From the NCBI GenBank assembly GCA_022592435.1, contig JABYQS010000008.1:434001-498000 (forward strand): DNA of 64,000 nt. The letters run 5' to 3'. This document shows positions 1-10,936 of this stretch, piece by piece. Both the position numbers and the translations under genes were made by a program. The first letter of the stretch is position 1. Each line of letters begins with the position of its first letter. Origin of the DNA: Cerioporus squamosus (lineage: Eukaryota > Basidiomycota > Agaricomycetes > Polyporales > Polyporaceae). A model generated the notes under the pieces. That model worked only from the letters and a program-made list of their open reading frames with translations. It was not told the DNA's origin and searched no databases.

Positions 1-1
1 T

Positions 2-241
2 TGGCACGCCGAGTCCGGACCGCAGGCTCCGAGCACACAGACTGCAGAAGCGCCCCTTGGAGGAACGGAGGAGGATTTCATCCGCATAGACGTAGAGCGT
101 TCCCGATGTGCTGACCTCGAGCTTGAATCCAGCAGAGGGAGGCCGGAAAGCAAGCTCGAAGCGGACGGGGACCTCGGCCTGCACTGGGAGGATCGAAGAC
201 GGCACACAATTGTATCTCTCATGCCAACTGTCAATGTATAA
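2..241 (+). CDS. C-terminal tail of a 7TM-family membrane protein (copy 0), cut by window edge
   Basis: The frame starting at base 2 stays open for 79 codons and stops with TAA at 239-241. Its hydrophilic product aligns with the tail of copy A (about 2326-2558). Shared blocks include LGGTEE, SRCA(D/E)LELE, GRPESKL and GDLGLHW. I therefore read it as the last exon of a further member of the membrane-protein family found at 1.1, 13.8, 16.3 and 28.8 kb, with its membrane part lying left of the window. The similarity to copy A continues past the stop to about base 390, so the 3' UTR was duplicated as well. No function is known. The cytoplasmic-tail reading is inference. Confidence 0.6.
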   Translation, partial: WHAESGPQAPSTQTAEAPLGGTEEDFIRIDVERSRCADLELESSRGRPESKLEADGDLGLHWEDRRRHTIVSLMPTVNV

Positions 242-1058
242 TTCGAACAGTTGCGCGTGGTACGAGTATTGCCCTTGCCTGTGCGCAAGATTGTTGGCAT
301 AGTATCCAGCCTGGGTTGACAGTATCAGACACAAGGCTTATTCGGTTTCTTAGCAATTTTCTGGGACAAGGTTCGAAGACTTAGACTAAGACAGAATATC
401 CTCCGATATTTTCTCACGCCACTTGCAAAGTTCACTCTAAGTTCACTCAGTCGACGTGATTATTCTTCTACTCTACAACTCGTAACTAGAGGCTGGCACT
501 GCGAGCCTATATCTACTCAACTGCTCTCGTTGTCATTTGGGTGTCAGGAAAGCGTCGACCAGCACTTTTCAGTACTCGCCTTGATAATCCCGGGGTGCCA
601 GTGGACGTTCGAACTTTGACCGGTGCCCATCTCAATCTGTGCAGGAGAACACTACAAGCTACGTTCGTTGCTACGGGACGTGATAGCGTGTCCGGGCGGT
701 GTCAAGACCCTGGAATGTACATCATGTTGGGATCCAAGCGCGTTCGCCTCACTCAGTACTGCCAGCTCTTGCATCTCTCCCTCTGGGCACATAGGTCAAC
801 TCGCAGATACCTCCGGACGATGTACACTGCACTGCACCCATAGGTGAAGCCGTACAGCATTGCTGGCACATCGGCAGGTCATCACACTGGCTGCGCTAAG
901 TTCAACGGCCAGTCAGTGTGGGTACACCATGATGATCTGTCGGGGACCGAATGTCTTCTCGACTTCCTGTCGGAGTCACTCACAACCACGAGTACAAGAT
1001 ACAGACACTTTTCGACAACCTACGTGCGTGCTCTCGGGGAGTCTTCCACTTTGCCTCC
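242..1058. other. Intergenic, with 3'-UTR duplication at its left end
   Basis: Bases 242 to about 390 match 2559 to about 2705 (shared blocks such as GGTACGAGTATTGCCCTTGC begin just inside or next to the stops). The rest contains only short open frames without family features. It is the presumed 5' region of 7TM copy A. Confidence 0.5.
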
Positions 1059-2558
1059 ATGCCCAACATCGACCTTCCGAACGCGTGTCTCATCGGGCTC
1101 TGGTCCCAGCTCTTTGTAACAGGTCCGTAGATTCTGCTCTTTCGCTTCTTGTCGCAGGCTTATAACTCGCTCGTGTACCCGCTCGTGCATCTATCAGGAG
1201 CATACTTTGTCTAACTTTCGCAATGCATTGACGTTATGAGAAGCAAACACCGTGACGGCACGTCGTTATGGCTGCCCCTCGTCTGTGTCCTCATGTTTGT
1301 TATCACGATGATTGTATGATTTCTGGCTGCTTCTCGAATTCCGCCGCACTAACTAACAATAGGCTGTCGTGTCCGACATGATATTGGCGTATACTGCGTT
1401 CTCTTCGAGCCCCGGAAAGGAAGTAGATCCGTGGGGCGCGTACTTGGATTCGGGAGGCCTGCTGTCACAGTTCAAGAACGCATCCACTGTTGCATTAGCC
1501 ATCATCTCAGACTTCATCATCGTATGTGGGACGTCTTTCTGAATTTCTAACAGCGTGGTTCTGATTGTGAGGTACTCATAGGTATACAGGACGTTCCGAG
1601 TATGGAACTCCAATGTCCCGATCGTCCTAATACCAGTCGGTCTGCTTCTAGCAGACATAGGTGCGTAACCTCTTGGATCTATTGCTGACGGAATATGGTG
1701 ATCGGTGGATAATAGCGTTCGGCATCTGGTCAGTGTGGACATTGGCTCAGACGCATACCGGGGACAACCCGATAGCGGCAGCGGTCAGCGTAAGGGTGCG
1801 CTACTTCTTTGTCATCACCTTCTCTCTGAATATGCTCTGCGCGGGTGAGTGTCCTCACAAGCTCAGATTGTGCCCTCAATACTGACGTATAACCTGCCAC
1901 GAGGGTTGATCTGTTGGAAAATATGGCGCGTTCACTCAGGCGTCCCAGCTCATATTGCCAGAGTAGTGCGTAGTCCGACGACTCGCGTGCTTGAGGTAAT
2001 GATTGAGACAGGTACGACCACGATCAGCCATGACCTCAGAGTCTCCCGGAAACCAACTGGCGCCTTCTGCGTACAGCGGCTCTGTACTGCACACACCTAT
2101 TCATTCTCATCGTGAGTGACGGTGTTGGCTCCAACCTGTTCTTCCTGTTCCTAAACCTGGTATGTACTTCTCCGCTGACCTCGAACAAGTACCGCTGCTA
2201 ATTTAGCGAGACCGGGACGTCAGCTGCCACCGATTACTGCCCTCGTGTTCACAATGATCATTGTGCGTGCACGCACTCGCAGTAGGTTTCAGTCGACGAC
2301 GACACCGTCTGCATGGATGGGCTCTTGGCACGCCGATTCCGGACCTCAGGCTCCGAGCACACAGACTGCAGAAGCGCCCTTGGAGGAACGGAGGAGATCC
2401 GCGTAGACGTTGTGGGTTCCCGATGCGCCGAACTGGAGCTCGAAGCCGGCAGTGGGAGGCCGGAAAGCAAGCTCCAAGAGGTCGGGGACCTCGGCCTGCA
2501 CTGGCAGAATCGAAGACCGCACGCATCTGTATCTCCCACGCCTACCGTCAAAGTATGA
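1059..2558 (+). pseudogene. 7TM-family membrane protein, copy A (nonsense codon plus one-base deletion)
   Basis: Spliced exons give MPNIDLPNACLIGLWSQLF, then membrane segments matching the intact copy D. Family blocks seen are LPLVCVLMF, AIISDFIIV, YRTFRVWN, GIWSVWTLAQT, VRVRYFFVITF, LICWKIW, and near the end VGSNLFFLFLNL. Seven hydrophobic segments are expected. Two lesions are visible. First, the exon after the first intron reads GAYFV then TAA (1213-1215), where copy D has a Tyr codon. Second, the tail loses frame at a CCC run (2377-2379), where copy 0 has CCCC; past it the frame resumes and ends at TGA 2556-2558. The TAA is a substitution and probably genuine. The run-length change may be a sequencing error. 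All other splice sites look normal, so decay is recent. The family is uncharacterised; a receptor or transporter role is only a guess. Confidence 0.65.
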
Positions 2559-3166
2559 CAGCTGCATGTGGTACGAGTATTGCCCTTGCTTGCGTTCGAG
2601 CGTTCGGTCAGCATAGATCCCGGCCTGGGTTGACAGAGCATAAGGTTTCACGCTCGGTGTCTGTGAGCAGTTTATCTGGGACAAGGTTGGAAGACAGAAG
2701 GTCCGTCCGCACAAGAGGCGCAGGCTAGGCTGCTCTCGCGCTTATTGTACGTGAAGCCAGGGCGATGATTGGACGGTGTATATCGGACGAACGCTCGGGA
2801 GTTTGGACGTCAAAGAACCGTCGTGATAGGACACCTATGAGAAAGCGAAGAGGTACCTGAGAAGGTTCGCAGGAAGAACTGGGAGGCGGCACCGAGTAGA
2901 CAACCCTTGGAATTGCCTTCAGACGGAGAGAGCACGGTTGTTCTGTAACTTTCCGACTGGGCCCGAGCATCTTGGAAGGGAAAGGGATTCTGTAAGTGAG
3001 ACAGGGAAGACTCGACGCACCGCGGGTCTTCTCTGGACGCCGGCAGAAGTGCGTGGGATGCCAATGGCCGGCCTGGGAATGAGCGAACGATGGATTAAGC
3101 CAAGGGCGCGTTCACCTCGCTATAAGGGTTACAAAAACTACACACATCAACGGTGCATTAAGTGTA
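2559..3166. other. Intergenic between 7TM copy A and MFS1
   Basis: The first ~150 bases repeat the 3' flank of copy 0. The remainder shows no convincing exon on either strand. Copy A and MFS1 converge here. Confidence 0.5.
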
Positions 3167-5269
3167 TTACAAAACATAAGGGAACCAGACACTCTCGTTC
3201 GGCATCGTGCCCTCGCTCTCGCGCTCCACCGTAGTGCCCTTCGTACGCTCCTTCCGCTTATTCTCCGCCCCAAGGTATGCGAGGGTCGCGACGCTGCACA
3301 GCAGGATGCCGATCTGGAACACGAGCAGTGTTATCGTCGCGCTCGTGTACCTGGGTGGAGGCGAGAGCGCGCCGAGCAGCCAGGTCGAGAGGATCGAGCC
3401 GAGGTTCGTCATCGTGGTGAGGAGCGCCAGAGAGGTACCGCGCCGGATGAGAGGGGCACTGTTGTTCGCTATCCATGTGCCTAGTGGGGGCCCGATGCAG
3501 TACGTTCCGGGGACGGCGAGGAAGAGCGAGCCATAGCGGGTGTGGTTCACGAAGGAGCCGAGGAAGATGGCGAAGCCGATGGTCGCGAGTATGGAGAAGA
3601 AGATTAGGGTGAGGCCGCGGTGTCCGTAACGGTCTGCGAAGATGGCGGTGATGATGGACACTGGTAGGAGCGAAGTGAGCGTTGGAACGGAGGGGAGGTA
3701 GGACGGCTACTGGTGACTTACGAACTGCGCTGACTGCGAATGGCGGTACGCTCATGAGCTGCGCCGTTGAACCGGAATACCCAAGATTGGCGACGATACT
3801 TGGCAGGAAGCTGTAGAGGCAATGTTAGACAACGACCCATCTCCTGATACAAGACAGACGTACTATGCCAAACCGGAGAGCGTGGCACCGCTGAAGAACC
3901 CTGCAATTGCGAGGAGAATGATATGCGGCTGGGCGAACGTCTTGCCGAACTGGGTCCAGTTGCGTGTCTGCTTCTCGTCATCGGAGTGAAGGCCGTCGTC
4001 ATGCAGTGCCTGAACGATAGACTTCTTCTCGTCCTCGCTTAGGCCCAAGGCTTGCTCTGGGGTGTTCGGGAGGAGGAAGAATGACGCAACGCCGAAGAGC
4101 ACGGTGAAGAGACCCTCCTGTTCACGCACGTCAGATCGGACGTCAGGGGGACGGAGCGCGCTGGAGCTTACCAGGATGAATACCCATGCCCAGCCGTGCC
4201 GGCCACCCACGCCTTCCATGTGGATGATGGCGGCTGCGAGGAGTCCTGAGAATGCGGAGGCGATGGAGGTGGCGGAGAACATAACCGACACTCTGGAGAC
4301 GGGTCAACGGAGCTCTCACGAAGACGAGTCAAACACGTACCGAAGCTGAAGCAGTCGCCGAGGATAGAAGGACGCGAGATAGAAGGTTATGCCAGGGAGA
4401 AGGCCACCTGTAAGGAACGACCCAACGTCAAAGCTGTGCGCGGTATCTGTTCGTTGATAGCAGCATACCTTCTACGAGTCCCAGGAAGAAGCGGCATGCG
4501 AGGAGCCCTGAGTAACTGGTTACGACACCTAAGGACAGGCGGGTCAGACATCGAACCAGTCCATGTTTCGCACACGGTACGAACCTTGTAAAGTACAGAT
4601 GATGCCCCATAGGAGCACCATGGTCGGGAGCAATCTCCGGGGCCCGACAATCTACAAAGAGAGGCGTTCAAAACAATACAGTCGTGATTAGAATGATGCA
4701 TATACCATCATTAAGTAATTGGATGGGATCTCAATGAGCGTATAGGGTCTATCAAGCGTTTCAGTCCGGAGATTTTGTGCAGAAGAAGAGAAATACTCAC
4801 ATGAAAGTGACAGTCAGTGCGAGGCTGTACTGCGGAGGACGTCAGCAAACGCTGCATTCCGCATACGCCAACGAGACGCTTGATTGATACCTGATCATCG
4901 GACATACGGAGCTCCTTCTGGAGCCCCGCAATCCGTGCATTCCCAATATTCGATCGATCCTGTGGAAAGAGGCAGGACGGAATGATGATGAGTATAGCGG
5001 AAGCAGAATGACCGGAGACAGCCCATCGCGGGACCGGTGTTTGCAGTGAAGGTGTCAGGACTCACCAGAGAAGAAAGGAAGTACATCATCGTGACAACCG
5101 GTAGTACTATGAGGTCCAACTTGGTCCATACTTTGGCCATCGCAGGACCGGAGCGACCGTACTTGTGGGCGTCCATCGTGGGCACGCCGTGCTCGGAGCT
5201 TCCGTCGTCGACGGACTTCTTCTCGAGCGCGGCGCCCGCGTCGTTGTACGACTTGGAGGAGTCGGACAT
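3167..5269 (-). CDS. MFS transporter 1 (DAL5/allantoate-permease type, anion:cation symporter family)
   Basis: This gene encodes a plasma-membrane major facilitator for small organic anions or vitamins. Starting at ATG 5269-5267 (MSDSSKSYNDAG), the acidic N-terminus is followed by WTKLDLIVLPVVTMMYFLSSL (TM1). The family signature DRSNIGNARIAGLQKEL follows after an intron, then GLLACRFFLGLVEG, PGITFYLASFYPRR, SAFSGLLAAAI, a loop with LPNTPEQALGLSEDEK, AQLMSVPPFAVSAV, FADRYGHRG, and a last half with PPLGTWIANNSAP. It ends VWFPYVL with the stop at 3167. Spacing and motifs fit a normal 12-TM protein of about 500 residues, and no break is seen. It diverges from UbiA1 across 0.9 kb, so shared control is possible. 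MFS2 at 10.9 kb is a close paralogue. The substrate cannot be read from sequence. Confidence 0.85.
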
Positions 5270-6159
5270 TGCTGGGCTGCACAATCAACGGACGGGGGGA
5301 TTGTCAGGATGGACGATAACCCTCGCGCGAACCGTGAGCTTACATAGATCACGCCGGAGTGGCCTCTCCAGGGACGGTCGTCCCGGAGTTGACGTGAAGC
5401 GAAGGTCGTGCGATCCCGTGTCCATCAAGGTTTGTTGGGAGGTGTCTGCTTATGCCGCGAGGATTTGCAGATAGGCACACACATCGGTCTATGGAGCGCA
5501 CAGGGACGCGAGGGAGGGTGCACGAGATTGGGTTCGAAGTGCTGCATTGAGTTCGCCGCCATCTTTCGACTTCTTTTCGCGCTGATGGCCCTTTCGCCGG
5601 GGCGGCGAAATTTGCCGACAATGCTGCCTGCTGGGAAACACGTCTTGTGCACATGTTGGAGACATGAGCCCGGGTTCAGTTCCGAAGCAATCCATCTTGC
5701 GAGGTCTTGCGAGGTGGCAGCTCAGATCCAAGAAGAGGCAGCACAGCCTGCGTGACTGCACCGCGGGATTACGCTGCGAGAGAGCAACTGACGCCGAAAT
5801 GATCTTTCCCTCCTTCCACGACCACGGCTGTCCAGATCTTCCCGGTCTCAGCGGGACAGGACATCTCCGACGGGTCAAATGTATCAGAAAGGGTTCTTGA
5901 CTGTCTGTGCAGACAGCCTCCCCCTACGGTCAGATGTGGTCACGGTGGCCGTTTCCGATTGACTCAGTTCGCGTGGCGATGGAGTTCGCAGCGCGCTCGA
6001 GCCTTGAGAAGCTCGAATAGCTTGGACAGACAAGCAAGCGTAACACGAGTACCGCCATACGCGCCGCTATAAAGCGCAACTCTGAGGTAAGCTTCCACCA
6101 ATCTCACTCTACCTCGACAGCTCTCCACTTGTAGCCTAGTCCCAGCTCCGGTCTCCGAC
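5270..6159. promoter_or_regulatory. Divergent intergenic region between MFS1 and UbiA1
   Basis: These 890 bases separate the start codons of MFS1 (-) and UbiA1 (+). They contain short overlapping open frames but no recognisable protein. I treat the stretch as a bidirectional promoter. A TATAAA box lies 92 bases before the UbiA1 ATG. Confidence 0.45.
6068..6073 (+). promoter_or_regulatory. TATA box of UbiA1
   Basis: TATAAA followed by GCG, 92 bases upstream of the UbiA1 ATG. UbiA2 has the same TATAAAGCG 66 bases upstream of its ATG. Conservation between the paralogues supports a real core promoter. Confidence 0.5.
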
Positions 6160-7428
6160 ATGCCAGCTGTGCGCGGATACTTCGAACTTACTCGCCTCCA
6201 CAAGCCCCTGATGGGCAATACATTGATGTTCTGGCCCTGTGGTAAGTCCTCATCCAGACAGGGCGTGACGCGCATCACTGACCCGCCTCGGTTAGCATGG
6301 GGGTTGACAATCGCTGCGCGCGCCACCACTCTTCCCCTCGTTATCTTTGCGGAGAAGCTCGCGTGGTTTGGGCTCGGCTCTATGCTGCTGCATAGTTCAG
6401 CGTGCGTCTTGAATGACATCTGCGACGTCGAGTTCGACCGTCAAGTTGGTACGCCTCATTTCGCTGTCGCGTACCCCTGAAGTCTAACCGCTGCCGACTC
6501 CTCACAGAGCGCACGAAGGAGCGACCGTTACCTTCCGGTAGGGTATCGATGCCGGGCGCAGTTACACTCTGCGCGTTACTCCTGGCGCCGGCACTGTACA
6601 TACTTTCGCATTGCGATAGGCTAGGGTAAGAGACTTCGGGTATCGGACTTGGGTGGACCGCGCTCATTACACTGCGGGCGCAGGATTGCCATGGGAATCG
6701 TCGGAGTATTTCCACTGCATGCGTTCTATCCCCTGATGAAGAGATGGACGTGGTGGCCCCAGGCATGGCTCGGTAAGTCCCCGCCCATGTCGGCTGCCCA
6801 CTTAGTCAATGACGTTGACGTTTCGACCAGGACTTGCGTTCAACTGGGGAATCCCGGTGGCATGGATAGCAGTCACAGGCACGATGCCTCCGCATGCGAT
6901 CTGGGTTATGTTCCTAGGCGGCGTTTGGTATGCATGCATCCCGTTCTTTCTACTCTACGCCACGACGCCGGATCTGACGATGACCCTCACGCGTCTCAAC
7001 GTGACAGCTGGACGATCGTCTATGACACGATTTACGCTTGCCAGGACCGCGAGGACGACAGACGGGTGGGCATCAAGTCCACTGCGCTTCTCTTCGGTGA
7101 GCACGTCCGCTCGATACTCGCCATCATGGTGGCGACCCTCCTGGCGTGCCTGATGTACGCGGGATATGCGCTTGGGCAAGGGATTGGGTATGCGGTGCTG
7201 TCGTGCGGAGGCACGCTCCTGCATACTGCATGGCAGATCGCGACGTGGAATGAAGCGGACTTGAAGGATCACAGGGCCAAGTTTGAGGTACGAAGTTCTC
7301 TCTGACATACACTCCGCTGTTCTTGGCTGACTTTTCGTTGACAGTCGAATGGACTCCTTGGTTGCGTCATTTGGCTGGGTCTCTTGTACGACTATCTTCG
7401 TGTACTATACCCTAGCAGTACTGTGTGA
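6160..7428 (+). CDS. UbiA-family aromatic prenyltransferase 1
   Basis: Seven exons (6160-6241, 6296-6448, 6508-6625, 6684-6772, 6831-6927, 7008-7287, 7345-7428) sum to 903 nt, giving a 300-residue product with no break. It is an intramembrane enzyme that would move a prenyl group from a diphosphate to an aromatic acceptor. The first Asp-rich motif is NDICDVEFDRQV followed by ERTKERPLPSGR. The second is YDTIYACQDREDD followed by VGIKSTALLFG. Both match the 4-hydroxybenzoate polyprenyltransferase (COQ2/UbiA) pattern. Only about seven residues precede the conserved YFELTRLHKP, so the mitochondrial presequence of housekeeping COQ2 is missing. That points to a specialised-metabolism enzyme in another membrane (inference). 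Internal exon lengths are the same as in UbiA2 at 39.1 kb. The acceptor and prenyl chain length are unknown. Confidence 0.9.
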
Positions 7429-8614
7429 GGGGACACTGGCATTCGGCACATATAAATCTACCTCTTTCACCTCTGGATGCAGTACTCACTGCTCAGGTAC
7501 CTCGTACCGAACTGTTCTCATGCATTGCTGCGGTGTTGGACAGTCATAATGTCAAAGTCCTGGGTGGCTAAGCGCCCGATGGCTGAGACGATTTGTTTTC
7601 GATTTGTTGGCGACTTGCACACGTCCTACCACAACCTGACCACGACTGTCGTTTGCTCGAGCTGTCTCCCGCATCCATCTCGCTGAGCTCATCTCCATCC
7701 ATGCTTCCTGTTGGACAAACTGCTGCTTCGCATGACCATGCTGCTGTCCTGATCGCGTCACCGCGGACCGTGTCGCTACCGAACTCATCGGATGAGCTTC
7801 TCCCGCACAATAAGATCTTCTATCATTGCCCTGGCCCCTGGAAGATAGAAGTTAGAAGACAAGGGCGTGAACAGTAACTGCCATACTTTCGAATCATGCA
7901 CCTGCGATGGAGTCCCGCGGCCAGCTAGCAGATGGCCTTCGTGATGATTGCACATCGAGCCAAGTACATTATCCGATATGCTAGGCTCCTCGAAGCATAC
8001 ACGGTCTCATTCGGAGAGGAGAAGTGTGGTGAACACGATGGTTGCACGATGGTGCAAGGCCTCAGGAGCACAAGCTAATCCGCAGGTGAGAAGCAACTTG
8101 TCGGCTCTATAACATCATGATGAAGATGGCTTCTTGCGCTTCGATGTTCTCTGATTCTGGCCCTCACCACGCTGTCTTGGTCTCTTGGACCTTCCTCATG
8201 CTGCTCCGGTGTAGGCTGTGCTCTGGGAGCGGTCGTCGCCCGCAATCTGTCTGTGGGCGCTGCCGCCGGTGGATGCGCGGATCCCCATCTGCGCTCTCGC
8301 CGCTGTTCTCGACGTCCTTGGCTTTCCCCAGGTCGTCCGCGGCCGCCGATTGTCAGTTGGAAGACTGTGCTTCCCTTTGGTTTCCATACCCCTGGAGTCT
8401 TGATGCATCTACTTCTTCGTGGGCGCATCCAGGGCCCTATACATGGTACGTAAGCGCACTATCTCTCTCTCTCTGTTCTCCGCCAAGCTCGCATTGCCCG
8501 TGTGTGCAGCGCTCAGCTCCTGTCTTGGTGTCTTGAGCGATTGCCGAACCTCGAGGATTGCGACCCCATAGTCTTCCAACTGTCTACCGCACCAGCCACC
8601 ACCGCGTACGCATC
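7429..8614. other. Intergenic between UbiA1 and the ANL enzyme
   Basis: Nothing recognisable across about 1.2 kb. Short open frames occur on both strands, and there is a CT microsatellite near 8461. A possible intron-like GTACGTAAG...CAG near 8449-8510 could belong to a 5' UTR of the next gene. Confidence 0.4.
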
Positions 8615-10632
8615 ATGTCCTCGGAACGCAGTGCCGAACACCACTACGCCTCGCTACTCATCGACGCCTTTCGCAAGTACCCCGAGGCTCCCGCCTTTCT
8701 ACCCTACATCGGGCGCGACGATGCTTGGGATAGAGTGACCTATCGCGAAATCGAGCAGCGCCTGGTGGCCACTCAGTCATACTGGAGAGACACGCTTCTG
8801 CCGCTCAACCTGCAGCCTCGCGATGTCGTCGGGTTTTGGTGCGCACCGCCACTGCTCACCCTGTCGCATATGGCTTACCCAACTTTGTCTGCACATGCCA
8901 TGCTACGCGCAGGTTGACCGGGCGGAAGCTCTCGGACCTCCTCAACACGATCGCCGTTTGCGCGTTGGGATACGTCCCCCAGTACTTCAGCGGCTACTTC
9001 AGCAACTCCTCCGTTGTACTCGACCTGCTGGCCAAGAGCGGAGGCAAGGTCTTTATCGTCGACCCGAACTTCGATACGCAAGTTACCAATGTCCGTTCTG
9101 ATGGCGCCTCCGTCCCACGCTTTCGTACGCTCGAGTATGGCGACATGACGCGACTCGTGTCCCAGTCCGTTGCTCCGGAGAAGCTTGTCCTTGAATTGGC
9201 GAGCATTGCACCTGTTGCTCGGGACGACGTCGCGGCGCTCTTCCATTCGTCGGGAACGACCGGCGGGCTGCCGAAGATCATCCCTAATACCTTCAAGATG
9301 ATCACCTCGATGGTGGGCGGGAAGTGGCCGAACATCTTGGTGCGGCCGGCCGATGGCAGGCAGCCCGTCATCAACACGCTCGGCAACGTGGCACACATCG
9401 GGTCTATCCATTGTAAGTGTCCTTAGCGTTCGATGTGCGCGCAACATTGTCTCACCCACCCTGCGCCGCGATTTCATTCAGGTTTCCTGGGCAGCATTCA
9501 CGTCGGCGCGTGCATGGTTCAGACGTCGTCTATGGACATCCCCGAGAAGGAGTTCATCAACGCAGTGCGCATGCACAAGCTCTCAACGGCGGTGCTGTAC
9601 GCGACGTTCCTCGGGAGGCTTATCAACTCGGCTCAGCAAGATCCAGAGCTGAAGGACGCCCTGAAGAGTCTCGAGCAGATCATTCATACGGGCGTGGCGT
9701 TGCACAAGGAGGAAGAAGAGTGGGCGTACGCGAACGGGCTGAAGATCATTGTACAGGATTCCCTTTCTCTGTCGTGTTGTCCAATGCAGCTCACGCAGTC
9801 CCCGATCTAGACGTCGTACGGTACGACTGAGACGGCGCCGTTGCTGAAGTCGACGACCGAATCGCCCATCTTGTACCCGATTGCAGGAGCAAACCCCGTC
9901 TTCCTTCCGCATCAGGACCAGGACAAGAGTGCCGACGGCGTACAGCTGTACGAGGTCGTCGTGCCCTCGACGGCAGATGACTGTCCTCCCCCGGAGATGT
10001 GCGGGGAGGACGGATACTACCACACGAACGATCTGTTCGAGAAGGTTGGGGATGGCTGGGTCTACCGCGGGCGTGGAGGCGACTGGATCAAGATCCTCGG
10101 TGGGTTCTGCGACACCAAGTACGTCGTCCCCCCCTTTCTTGCTCTTGGGGACTTCGTCTTACGTATGTGGCTGCAGGAATGTTGAAGATAACATCCGCAG
10201 ATCGTGCTCTGACCTCGTGCATGACGTCGTCATGGTCGGGACCGGACGCCTGTACCCGGTGTTGATCGTGGAGAGTGCGGTGAGTGGGCTGAATGACGAA
10301 GAGAAGAAGCGTATCTCGCAGGAGATCGTCGATAGGACGGCGGAGTTCAACAGAAGGTTGTTCATCCATGAGAGGGTGGAGGACCCGAAGCGCGTGTTCG
10401 TGGTTGAGAAGGGGACGCTGCCGCGTACGAAGGTGAGTCTCAGTATATGTTCCCATACGTCGTACGGTGGCTGACGTGACACGGGTGGTGCTCTCTGCAG
10501 GAGAAGGGCAATATCAGGTATGTGGTTATGGAGGTCTTGTTTACGGGATTGTTAGCTGACTTGCGCTCCAGGCGTGCTGCTACTGAGGAGTTGTTCGAGA
10601 AGGAGCTCGACTTGGTGTCTGAACGAGCGTAG
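8615..10632 (+). CDS. Stand-alone adenylate-forming (ANL superfamily) enzyme
   Basis: Seven exons (8615-8838, 8913-9412, 9482-9750, 9811-10118, 10177-10432, 10501-10517, 10572-10632) total 1,635 nt, or 544 residues. The enzyme would activate a carboxylic acid with ATP, then probably form a CoA or other acyl product. Core motifs in order are LFHSSGTTGGLPKII (ATP-binding P-loop), SYGTTETAP (A5), HTNDLFEKVGDGWVYRGRGG (A7/A8, hinge Asp), and KGTLPRTKEKGNI (A10, catalytic Lys). The length fits one adenylation domain. No carrier, reductase or condensation domain follows, unlike NRPS-like reductases. An in-frame ATG at 8558 would add 19 residues; I prefer 8615 because the A-domain-like sequence starts there. 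It lies between UbiA1 and MFS2, and its 3' end faces that of MFS2. The substrate is unknown; a benzoate or fatty acid is plausible. Confidence 0.85.
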
Positions 10633-10936
10633 TAGACTTGCTGTCATCGCTTGGCAGGTGTATGAATCGTGACTGCTAGTAGGTCTACGGTACGTCTCAC
10701 AAGTGGTAGACTCCGCCATGCCTTCTGACCGATCAACCCAGACTTCCGAAGCGAACTAAACAGTCGCTATTCTTGTGAATTTAGTAACGCTTATGCTGAT
10801 TGTTGGTTTCTTTACTCATTGTCGGTGTTTTGAAGGACGGCCAGAGCCGCAGACTGATGCATGATGCTTTGCATAGTATCATGTTGGGGTAACAGTCCCT
10901 CTCAAGTGCTCTATCCGCGCATGATAATGTAGACGT
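10633..10936. other. Convergent intergenic spacer (ANL / MFS2)
   Basis: About 300 bases between two facing stop codons. It is AT-richer than the flanks and has no gene; it presumably carries both 3' UTRs. Confidence 0.5.

Noticed and set aside
2346..2714. Minus-strand open frame over the repeated segment (also visible at 1-330), looking like a small protein end
   Set aside because: The plus strand explains the repeat better: both copies are C-terminal tails of 7TM genes, continuous with copy A's last exon.
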